NCBI GenBank assembly: GCA_029946075.1
Contig: JAQSDT010000065.1
Span: 1 to 8,011, forward strand
Direction: 5' to 3'
Source of the DNA: a bacterium
GTDB lineage: Bacteria > Pseudomonadota > Alphaproteobacteria > Rhizobiales > Xanthobacteraceae
DNA: 8,011 bases
The stretch's first letter is position 1. Each line of letters opens with the position of its first letter. Positions 1-5,611 of this stretch are shown one piece after another. The notes beneath the pieces are model-generated. The model saw only the letters and a list, made by a program, of their open reading frames with translations, was not told the DNA's origin and searched no databases. The position numbers were made by a program, and so were the translations under genes.

Positions 1-704
1 AGCCGACGCGGCGGGCGCTCGCCGAAACAGGCTTCGATGCGCCTGATTTCGACGAATTCTGGCGGCGCGGCGAACTCGCACTGCCTTCCGGGCCTGATGA
101 CGGCGGCTTCCTGCGCGCCTTCCGGAACGACCCCGTCAACAACAAGCTGCCGACGCCGAGCGGCAAGATCGAGGTCTACTCACAGACGATCGCCGGCTTC
201 GGTTACGACGATTGCCCGCCGCATCCGGCATGGCTGCCGTCGACCGAACCGCCCGACGCGCGTCACCCGCTGACGCTGATCGCCAACCAGCCATCGACGC
301 GGCTGCACAGCCAGCTCGACTTCGGCGCCTACAGCCAGTCGCAAAAGGTCGCCGGCCGCGAAGTCGTTCGTCTCAACCCTGTCGACGCGCAGCGCCGTGG
401 CATTGCCGTCAGCGATATCGTTCGCCTGTTCAACGATCGCGGCACGTGCCTCGCCGCTGCTGCCGTGACCGACGACGTCATGCCCGGCGTGCTGCAGCTA
501 TCGACCGGCGCCTGGTACGATCCGGAACCAGGCACGGCCTCGCACCCGCTGTGCGTTCACGGCAATCCCAACGTGCTGACGCGCGATGTCGGCACGTCGC
601 GGCTGGCGCAGGGCTGCTGCGGCCAGGTGACGGTGGTGGAGTGCGAGAAGTACGGCGGAGCGCTGCCGCCGATCAGGGCCTTCGATCCGCCAGGCCAGGA
701 TTGA
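1..704 (+). CDS. Molybdopterin-dependent oxidoreductase, BisC/TorZ/DMSO reductase family (C-terminal part, 5' truncated)
   Basis: The reading frame is open from base 3 to a TGA at 702-704, giving the last 233 residues of a protein that normally has about 750-800. It contains the end of the catalytic region (LPTPSGKIEVYS, visible residues 49-60) and then the molybdopterin-dinucleotide-binding domain. That domain begins at ANQPSTRLHSQLD (94-106) and ends with the block STGAWYDPEPG...HGNPNVLTRDVGTSRLAQGC. These blocks are characteristic of biotin sulfoxide reductase, TMAO reductase and DMSO reductase relatives. Such enzymes use a bis-MGD molybdenum cofactor to reduce S- or N-oxides. The N-terminus is missing, so I cannot see a Tat signal or the Mo-ligating serine. 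Cytoplasmic versus periplasmic location and substrate are therefore open. It converges on dadA and ends 23 bases before a dispersed repeat. Confidence 0.9.
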   Translation, partial: PTRRALAETGFDAPDFDEFWRRGELALPSGPDDGGFLRAFRNDPVNNKLPTPSGKIEVYSQTIAGFGYDDCPPHPAWLPSTEPPDARHPLTLIANQPSTRLHSQLDFGAYSQSQKVAGREVVRLNPVDAQRRGIAVSDIVRLFNDRGTCLAAAAVTDDVMPGVLQLSTGAWYDPEPGTASHPLCVHGNPNVLTRDVGTSRLAQGCCGQVTVVECEKYGGALPPIRAFDPPGQD

Positions 705-727
705 TGTTAACCGGATCACTACCTCGT

Positions 728-849
728 CGTCATTGCGAGCCAACGGGTCGCGCGAATGCGCGCCCGATGACAGGCTCCACGAGAGAAATCCATTTCACCG
801 CACACGATGAAAGGTGGATTGCTTCGTCGCTTTGCTCCTCGCAATGACG
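728..849. repeat. Dispersed inverted-repeat element (MITE/REP-like) between convergent genes
   Basis: The ends are a perfect 12-bp inverted repeat: CGTCATTGCGAG at 728-739 and CTCGCAATGACG at 838-849. Inside, AATCCA (787-792) pairs with TGGATT (815-820). A GC-rich hairpin sits at 744-766: CGGG/CCCG plus CGCGC/GCGCG with a GAAT loop and one bulged T. There is no coding content. From memory, intergenic repeats with these termini and an ATTGCTTCGTCGC stretch recur many times in Bradyrhizobium and Rhodopseudomonas genomes; copy number could not be checked here. The element fills the gap between the oxidoreductase stop (704) and the dadA stop (854), ending 4 bases from the latter. It could therefore act as a two-way 3'-end structure. 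There is no T-run, so it is not a classical intrinsic terminator. Confidence 0.8.
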
Positions 850-853
850 GTCT

Positions 854-2119
854 TTACCCGAACCTAGCATCGTAACGGCTGACCGTCAGCTCCCGCACAT
901 CGATATCCGGCTTCCGCCCGGATATCAGATCCGCCAGCACGCGGCCCGAGCCGCACGCCATGGTCCAGCCCAGCGTGCCGTGGCCGGTGTTGAGGTGCAG
1001 ATTGCCGTAGCGCGTCGCGCCGATAATGGGCGGGCCGTCCGGCGTCATTGGGCGCAGGCCGCACCAGAAACTGGCCTTGCTGAGATCGCCGCCGCGCGGG
1101 AACATGTCGGTCAGGGAATGATCGAGCGTCGCCTGGCGCGCAGCATCGAGGCTGTCGGAATAGCCCGAGATTTCCGCAGTGCCGCCGACGCGGATGCGAT
1201 CACCGAGCCGCGTGATCGCGACCTTGTAGCTCTCGTCCATCACGGTCGAAACCGGCGCACCATCAGGGTCGATGATCGGCACCGTGATCGAATAGCCTTT
1301 CACCGGATACACGGGGATCGAGATACCGATCGGACCGAGCAGTTTCGGCGACCAGCTGCCGAGCGCGGCGACATAGGCATCGGCCTGCAGCAGCCCGGCG
1401 CTGGTGACGACGCCGGTGATCTTGCCGCCCTCGGCGACCAGCCGTTCGATGCCGGTGTTGAACTTGAACACCACGCCGAGCAGCGCGGCTTCCTTGGCGA
1501 GCGCCTGCGTAAACATGTGGCAATCGCCGGTCTCGTCCTGCGGCAATCGAAGCCCGCCGACGAATTTGTCGCGCACGCCCGCCAGCGCGGGCTCGGCACG
1601 GATACAGCCGTCGCGATCCAGCACCTCGTAAGGCACGCCGTTCTGCTTGAGCACCGCGATGTCGTCACCGGTGCCGTCGAGCTGCGACTGTTTCCGAAAC
1701 AGCTGCAGCGTGCCCTGGCTGCGCTCGTCATAGGTGATACCGATCTCGCCGCGCAGCGCGCGCAGGCAGTCGCGGCTGTATTCGGCGATCGGAATCATCC
1801 TGCTCTTGTTGACGGCGTAGCGCTCTGCCGTGCAATTGCGCAGCATCTTGAGCATCCACCACCACATCACCGGCGACAGTTTTGGCCAGATCACCAGCGG
1901 GCCGTGCCGCATCAGCAGCCATTTGATCGCCTTGACCGGCACGCCGGGCCCGGCCCAGGGCGAGGAATAGCCGGGCGACACTTCGCCGGCATTGGCAAAC
2001 GAGGTCTCGCGCGCAGGCTCGGCCTGGCGATCGATGACCGTGACCTCGTGGCCGGCGCGCGCCAGATAATACGCGGTGGAGACGCCGATGACGCCGCTGC
2101 CGAGAACGATGACTTTCAC
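854..2119 (-). CDS. dadA: D-amino-acid dehydrogenase (DadA-type FAD oxidoreductase)
   Basis: This 421-residue protein is close in length to E. coli DadA (about 430). It opens with MKVIVLGSGVIG, a Rossmann FAD site (GSGVIG, 7-12), and the first strand-helix ends in VTVIDR. Other DAO/DadA-family blocks are FANAGEVSPGYSSPWAGPG, GLRPMTPDGPPIIG (354-367) and the C-terminal FAD-contacting NTGHGTLGWTMACGSG (377-391). The family oxidises D-amino acids, classically D-alanine to pyruvate plus ammonia, passing electrons to the respiratory chain at the inner membrane. The start is GTG at 2119, chosen because it gives the family N-terminus exactly. A GAGGGA motif lies unusually close, only 2 bases upstream. 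The gene follows the aminotransferase by 63 bases on the same strand and is probably cotranscribed with it. No alanine racemase gene is in view. Confidence 0.93.
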   Translation of the reverse strand: MKVIVLGSGVIGVSTAYYLARAGHEVTVIDRQAEPARETSFANAGEVSPGYSSPWAGPGVPVKAIKWLLMRHGPLVIWPKLSPVMWWWMLKMLRNCTAERYAVNKSRMIPIAEYSRDCLRALRGEIGITYDERSQGTLQLFRKQSQLDGTGDDIAVLKQNGVPYEVLDRDGCIRAEPALAGVRDKFVGGLRLPQDETGDCHMFTQALAKEAALLGVVFKFNTGIERLVAEGGKITGVVTSAGLLQADAYVAALGSWSPKLLGPIGISIPVYPVKGYSITVPIIDPDGAPVSTVMDESYKVAITRLGDRIRVGGTAEISGYSDSLDAARQATLDHSLTDMFPRGGDLSKASFWCGLRPMTPDGPPIIGATRYGNLHLNTGHGTLGWTMACGSGRVLADLISGRKPDIDVRELTVSRYDARFG

Positions 2120-2138
2120 GGTCCCTCACCCATCCTGC

Positions 2139-2155
2139 CGCGGCCTCACGCCGCG
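2139..2155 (-). other. Intercistronic GC hairpin between aminotransferase gene and dadA
   Basis: CGCGGC (2139-2144) and GCCGCG (2150-2155) form a perfect 6-bp GC-only stem around a 5-base loop, in the 63-base gap between the two genes. No T-run follows on the minus strand, so full termination is unlikely. It may protect an mRNA 3' end or lower dadA expression relative to the upstream gene. The structure is read directly from sequence; the role is inferred. Confidence 0.45.
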
Positions 2156-2182
2156 ACAGCTCTATCGATTGCTGAGCAAGGA

Positions 2183-3517
2183 TCAGGCCACGCGCTTGAT
2201 GGCATCGCCGAGGATCGAAACGATGTCGTCGATATGGCTCTTCTCGACGATCAAGGGCGGCGACAGCGCAAAGGAGTCGCCGCTCATGCGGAAATAGAGC
2301 CCGCGGTTGAAGCAATCGACCATCACGTCGTAACCGCGCGCCGCGACGCCATCGCTGCGCGGCGACAGTTCGACCGCGCCCATCAGGCCGACATTGCGGA
2401 TGTCGATCACGTTCGGCAGGCCCTTGAGCGAATGCAGCGCATCGCCCCAATACGCTTCGAGCGAAGCGCCGCGGGTCAGAAGCCCCTCGTCCTTGTAGAT
2501 GTCGAGGGTGGCGAGGCCGGCAGCGCAAGCTGTCGGATGCGCCGAATAGGTGTAGCCGTGGAACAGCTCGATCGTGCCCTCGGGGCCGGTCATCAAGCCG
2601 TCGTGGATCTGGCGGCTGGCAAACACCGCGCCGCAGGGAACGGTGCCGTTGGTGATGCCCTTGGCGGTCGTCATCATGTCGGGCGTGACGCCGAAATAAT
2701 CGGCGGCGAACGGCGTGCCGAGGCGGCCGAAGCCGGTGATGACTTCGTCGAAGATCAGCAGAATGCCGTGCTTGGTGCAGAGTTCGCGCAGCCGGTTCAG
2801 ATAGTTCTTCGGCGGCGGCAGCACCGCGGTCGAACCCGGCACCGGCTCGACGATCACGGCGGCGATGGTGTCGGCGCCATGCAGCGCCACCATCCGCTCG
2901 ACGTCGTCGGCGAGTTCGGCGCCGTGGTCCGGCTGGCCCTTTGCAAAGGCGTTGCGGGCGAGATCATGGGTGTGACGGATGTGGTCGACGCCGGGCAGAT
3001 GGGTTGCGAAGGCGCGGCGGTTGGCGACCATGCCGCCGACCGACATGCCGCCGAAGCCGACGCCGTGGTAGCCGCGCTCGCGGCCGATCAACCGTGTCCG
3101 CGTCCCCTGCCCGATGGCGCGCTGGTAAGCGAGCGCGATCTTGAGCGCGGTATCGACCGACTCGGAGCCCGAATTGGTGAAGAAGACGCGATCCAGCCCC
3201 TTCGGCGAGATCTCGATCAGCCGCTCGGCGAAATCGAACGCCATCGGGTGGCCCATGTTGAACGAGGGCGCGAAGTCGAGGTTGGTCAGGCTGCGCTCGA
3301 CGGCACTGGCGATCGGGCGGCGGCCGTGGCCGGCATTGACGCACCAGAGGCCGGCCGAGGCGTCGATCACCTTCCGGCCGTCGACGGTGGTGTAGTGCAT
3401 GCCCTCGGCGGAAGCGAACAGCCGCGGCGCCTTCTTGAACTGCCGGTTGGCCGTGAACGGCATCCAGAACGAATCGGTTTGCAGGGTGTTCGGCTTCTGA
3501 TGAACGGTCACGGGCAT
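2183..3517 (-). CDS. Omega-amino-acid:pyruvate aminotransferase (class III, PLP-dependent)
   Basis: This 444-residue protein has the full class III aminotransferase fold. The N-terminal block has the WMPFTANRQFKKAPRL signature (19-34) typical of beta-alanine/omega-amino-acid:pyruvate transaminases. NSGSES (115-120) forms the phosphate cup, FDEVITGFGR (256-265) carries the PLP-ring aspartate D257, and TTAKGITNG (283-291) carries the Schiff-base lysine K286. The family transfers an amino group from omega-amines or beta-alanine to pyruvate, giving alanine. The exact donor (beta-alanine, GABA, putrescine-derived or other) cannot be told from sequence. The ATG at 3517 has an AAGGAG motif only 2 bases away. 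A GTG two codons in, at 3511, would be spaced 8 bases from the same motif and is a credible alternative start (442 residues). It is divergent from a PuuR-like regulator and heads a unit with dadA. Confidence 0.92.
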   Translation of the reverse strand: MPVTVHQKPNTLQTDSFWMPFTANRQFKKAPRLFASAEGMHYTTVDGRKVIDASAGLWCVNAGHGRRPIASAVERSLTNLDFAPSFNMGHPMAFDFAERLIEISPKGLDRVFFTNSGSESVDTALKIALAYQRAIGQGTRTRLIGRERGYHGVGFGGMSVGGMVANRRAFATHLPGVDHIRHTHDLARNAFAKGQPDHGAELADDVERMVALHGADTIAAVIVEPVPGSTAVLPPPKNYLNRLRELCTKHGILLIFDEVITGFGRLGTPFAADYFGVTPDMMTTAKGITNGTVPCGAVFASRQIHDGLMTGPEGTIELFHGYTYSAHPTACAAGLATLDIYKDEGLLTRGASLEAYWGDALHSLKGLPNVIDIRNVGLMGAVELSPRSDGVAARGYDVMVDCFNRGLYFRMSGDSFALSPPLIVEKSHIDDIVSILGDAIKRVA

Positions 3518-3600
3518 GGCTCCTTTGCTGCCGGCTCAAGGGGCTAGGGGGCCACGCTCGGGAAGCCACAACAAGTCCTTTTCTTCGCTCCCATAACCCA

Positions 3601-3646
3601 TTGATTTTATTGAACGGCGTGGGGCATATTTGTTCGATCCGAAACA
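3601..3646. promoter_or_regulatory. Divergent control region: sigma70-like promoter and inverted GAAC half-sites
   Basis: For the + strand regulator gene, TTGATT (3601-3606), an 18-base spacer and CATATT (3625-3630) form a moderate sigma70-like promoter (4/6 and 4/6). On the minus strand TAAAAT (3609-3604) resembles a -10 box for the aminotransferase unit, but its -35 is poor. ATTGAAC (3609-3615) and GTTCGAT (3632-3638) are inverted near-repeats (6 of 7) flanking the regulator promoter's -10. A short palindrome TTCG-ATC-CGAA follows at 3633-3643. The ATTGAAC arm resembles the TGAAC core of the E. coli PuuR site as I recall it. Binding is inferred, not shown. Confidence 0.45.
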
Positions 3647-3666
3647 CCTGCAACAGGGATTTGGCG

Positions 3667-4215
3667 ATGAGCGTGGATATCGGCGGGCGACTCCGCTTCG
3701 TTCGGGCCCGGCACAAGCTCTCCCAGCGCGAGCTTGCCAAGCGCTCCGGCGTCACCAATTCGACCATCTCGCTGATCGAATCCAACCAGATGAACCCGTC
3801 GGTCGGCGCGCTCAAGCGCATCCTCGACGGGCTGCCGATGGGGCTCGCCGAATTCTTCGCGATCGAGCCGGAGCGGCCGCGCAAGGCGTTCTACCGATCC
3901 GACGAGCTGACCGAAATCGGCAAGACGCCGATCTCCTTTCGCCAGGTCGGCGACAATTTGTTTGGCCGGAGCCTGCAAATCCTGAAAGAGCGCTACGAGC
4001 CCGGCAGCGACACAGGCCGCGTGCCGCTGACCCATGAAGGCGAGGAAGGCGGCATCGTGGTGAGCGGCCGGCTCGAGGTCACCGTGGACGACGAGCGACG
4101 TATTCTCGATCCCGGCGACGCCTATTATTTCGAAAGCCGCCGCCCGCATCGGTTTCGCTGCGTCGGCGGCAAGCCCTGCGAAGTGATCTCAGCCTGCACA
4201 CCGCCGACGTTTTGA
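3667..4215 (+). CDS. PuuR-like transcriptional regulator (XRE helix-turn-helix + cupin)
   Basis: This 182-residue protein is about the size of E. coli PuuR (185). The N-terminal XRE domain covers roughly residues 5-66, with the HTH LSQRELAKRSGVTNSTISLIE at 18-38. A C-terminal cupin (about 103-180) includes HEGEEGGIVVSG and DPGDAYYFESRRPHRF, with possible ligand residues H123, E127 and H161. The ending ISACTPPTF closely matches the PuuR ending ISAHTPTTF. PuuR represses putrescine-use genes and is released by a small-molecule inducer, so a ligand-responsive repressor of the adjacent aminotransferase-dadA unit is likely. The ATG at 3667 is preferred over an in-frame upstream start at 3601: AGGGA at 3655-3659 is spaced 7 bases from it and the XRE domain starts directly after it. 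Which amine it senses is unknown. Confidence 0.88.
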   Translation: MSVDIGGRLRFVRARHKLSQRELAKRSGVTNSTISLIESNQMNPSVGALKRILDGLPMGLAEFFAIEPERPRKAFYRSDELTEIGKTPISFRQVGDNLFGRSLQILKERYEPGSDTGRVPLTHEGEEGGIVVSGRLEVTVDDERRILDPGDAYYFESRRPHRFRCVGGKPCEVISACTPPTF

Positions 4216-4232
4216 GACCGATGCGATCGGTC
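4216..4232. terminator. Palindromic hairpin between convergent genes (possible bidirectional 3'-end)
   Basis: GACCGAT (4216-4222) and ATCGGTC (4226-4232) form a perfect 7-bp inverted repeat around GCG. It starts on the base after the regulator's TGA. The 34-base gap separates two convergent genes, which fits a shared transcript end. Neither strand has a following T-run, so termination strength is doubtful. Confidence 0.4.
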
Positions 4233-4249
4233 GCTTGCGGGCGTCGCAT

Positions 4250-4663
4250 TCAGCCTGCCATCCGCTCGAACTTCTGCACCGAGGGATCGATCGGGTCCCA
4301 CCCATGGCCGCGCACGCTGTAGGTCAACGCATGCGGCTTGAACAGGCCGGGGTCGTCGAGGCTGGTCGCGTGAAACGCGATCAAATCCGGCATGGCCGTG
4401 AAGGTCAGATAGACCGGCGTTCCGCAGGTCGGACAGAACGAATGGATCTTTTCGTTGCCACTATCGGCGACAATGCCCCATTGCGACGCCTTGCCGGTGA
4501 TCCTGACGTCGGCCTTCTGCGGAAACGTCAGATACGAGCCGTGGCCGGTGCCGCTTCGCTTCTGGCAATCCGTGCACTGGCAGTGGTTCTGGAAGATCGG
4601 TTCGCTGCTGGTTTCATAGTGGATCGCGCCGCACGCGCATCCGCCGGTATAGATTCTGGTCAT
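4250..4663 (-). CDS. GFA (CENP-V/GFA) domain zinc-binding protein
   Basis: This 137-residue protein spans the whole GFA domain. The cysteine pattern is C9-x-C11, C28-x-C30-x2-C33 and C77-x2-C80, matching the two-zinc-site layout of glutathione-dependent formaldehyde-activating enzyme (Gfa) relatives. The name 'formaldehyde-activating' comes from one studied enzyme; most members, including this one, have no proven substrate. No signal peptide or membrane segment is seen, so it is probably cytoplasmic. The ATG at 4663 is preceded by GAGGAAG with a 6-base spacer. It lies 27 bases after the SRPBCC gene on the same strand, so it is probably the third gene of the ArsR-controlled unit. It converges with the PuuR-like gene. 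Confidence 0.9.
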   Translation of the reverse strand: MTRIYTGGCACGAIHYETSSEPIFQNHCQCTDCQKRSGTGHGSYLTFPQKADVRITGKASQWGIVADSGNEKIHSFCPTCGTPVYLTFTAMPDLIAFHATSLDDPGLFKPHALTYSVRGHGWDPIDPSVQKFERMAG

Positions 4664-4690
4664 GTCCTGCTTCCTCGTGATGTTCTGAAT

Positions 4691-5155
4691 TCAAGCCGAT
4701 TTGGGTTTTGCGAAGACATCGAGCCCGCGCCCGGTTTCCAGCAAGGACTTCAGGCTTGAGAGTACGACTGGCCAACCTTTGCTGATCCCCGTCGCCATGC
4801 TGCTGCCGGCTTCGAGTTCGTCGTGGGTCACGGTCAGCCGCACCATGTCCTCATATTCCTCAAGATCGAACGTGACGCGGCTGTAGCTGGCGGGATCATC
4901 GGCCTTCGACGTGCCCGCCCAGGTGATGACGAGGCGTGTCGGCGGCGTGACCTCGACGACCTTGCCGACGACCTGAACGGTGCGCTTGTCGTTGTCGCGA
5001 ACATGTTCCCACTTCGATCCCACCTTCCAGTCGGAGACGTTCTCGTGACCCCAGTAGCGCCGCGCGACTTCGGGTTTCGTAATGGCCTCGAACACTTTTT
5101 CCGGCGTCGAACTGATGTAGGTCACGTAGACAAAGCTGGTCGTCTCTTTGGTCAC
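4691..5155 (-). CDS. SRPBCC / AHSA1-domain protein
   Basis: This 154-residue protein has the helix-grip (START/Bet v1-like) AHSA1 fold signature. It has an N-terminal strand with ISSTPEKVFEAITKPEVARRYW (residues 14-35) and a central strand block WKVGSKWEHVRDN. A LVITWAGT strand, SRVTFDLEEYEDMVRLTVTHDEL and a C-terminal helix KGWPVVLSSLKSLLETGRG follow. Such proteins usually bind a hydrophobic ligand or act as small chaperone-like partners; no catalytic residues can be assigned. The frame stays open upstream into the ArsR gene. I chose GTG at 5155 because AAGGAG lies 7 bases before it and the family N-terminus starts there. It begins 2 bases after the arsR stop (TAA-CA-GTG), so translation is probably coupled. 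ArsR-SRPBCC adjacency is a common bacterial pairing. Confidence 0.88.
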   Translation of the reverse strand: MTKETTSFVYVTYISSTPEKVFEAITKPEVARRYWGHENVSDWKVGSKWEHVRDNDKRTVQVVGKVVEVTPPTRLVITWAGTSKADDPASYSRVTFDLEEYEDMVRLTVTHDELEAGSSMATGISKGWPVVLSSLKSLLETGRGLDVFAKPKSA

Positions 5156-5157
5156 TG

Positions 5158-5472
5158 TTACTCTCCTTCGAGTTCCTTCTTCAGATCGTGCAGCAGGCTG
5201 AGCCGCTGACGTTCGAATTTGCGTACCCACCGCTCGTAGACTTCGTGCAGCGGCACGGGGTTGATGAAATGCAGTTTCTCCCGCCCACGTCTGACCGTGC
5301 TCACCAGATTGGCCGCTTCCAGTATTTCGAGATGCTGCGTGGCGGATTGCCTCGCCATGTCGAGGTTTTCGCAAAGTTGGCCGAGCGTCTGCCCGTTCTT
5401 CTCGCAGAGAAGATCGAGCAACCGCCTGCGTGTCGGGTCGCCCAGCGCCTTGAAAACCTTGTCAGCGTCCAT
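5158..5472 (-). CDS. ArsR/SmtB-family winged-helix repressor (non-metal type)
   Basis: This 104-residue protein opens with VFKALGDPTRRRLLDLLCE (6-24), the standard ArsR first helix. The winged-helix recognition segment TLGQLCENLDMARQSATQHLEILEAANLV (29-57) follows, then a wing VRRGREKLHFIN. Only two cysteines are visible (C23, C34). The ELCVCDL-type metal site is absent, so arsenic or zinc sensing is unlikely. This subgroup accompanies SRPBCC genes. It is the first gene of an SRPBCC-GFA unit and probably represses its own promoter, where a palindrome sits between -35 and -10. The start is the ATG at 5472; no strong ribosome site precedes it and the leader is very short. A small out-of-frame ATG at 5485 opens a 7-codon frame ending at 5462, overlapping the start. 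Confidence 0.92.
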   Translation of the reverse strand: MDADKVFKALGDPTRRRLLDLLCEKNGQTLGQLCENLDMARQSATQHLEILEAANLVSTVRRGREKLHFINPVPLHEVYERWVRKFERQRLSLLHDLKKELEGE

Positions 5473-5493
5473 CGGTCTTGCTCATCTGCGGGG

Positions 5494-5523
5494 ATAATAT
5501 GCAGGTAAATACCTGCCTGTCAA
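5494..5523 (-). promoter_or_regulatory. Sigma70 promoter with embedded palindromic operator for the ArsR unit
   Basis: On the minus strand a perfect TTGACA (5523-5518) is followed by an 18-base spacer and TATTAT (5499-5494, 5/6). The spacer holds the near-complete palindrome GCAGGTA-AA-TACCTGC (5501-5516, + strand reading) with perfect 7-bp arms. A repressor bound there would block RNA polymerase directly. The dyad is of a size that suits a dimeric ArsR protein. Expected transcription start is near 5487, leaving only about 15 bases of leader. Confidence 0.8.
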
Positions 5524-5611
5524 GGTGATGTATTTCGGCGCGAGACCGCGGCTGATCCGGCATCCATTCGGGGAAACGAGACGGACTACGACGATCTCTC
5601 GATATCGGCGC

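Noticed and set aside
980..3547. An 855-codon open frame on the + strand spanning dadA and the aminotransferase gene
   Set aside because: It is antisense to two clearly recognised enzymes. Its translation is rich in Arg, Ala, Asp, Gly and His with no family signature, as expected from third-position GC bias in high-GC DNA.
3548..3580. Possible sigma54 (-24/-12) promoter on the minus strand before the aminotransferase gene
   Set aside because: A TGGC-type element is present, but the GC/TTGC half and the spacing do not match the sigma54 consensus.
4691..5374. Longer SRPBCC protein beginning inside arsR (227 residues)
   Set aside because: The extra N-terminus is the out-of-frame reading of arsR. 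A well-placed AAGGAG and GTG at 5155 give the normal family start.
5158..5472. Arsenic- or metal-sensing ArsR
   Set aside because: The CxC-type metal-binding motif in the recognition helix is absent, and no arsenic-resistance gene is nearby.
5524..5611. Terminator for tetR in the gap before the ArsR promoter
   Set aside because: Only short dyads such as CGATATCG are present. There is no stable GC stem with a T-run.
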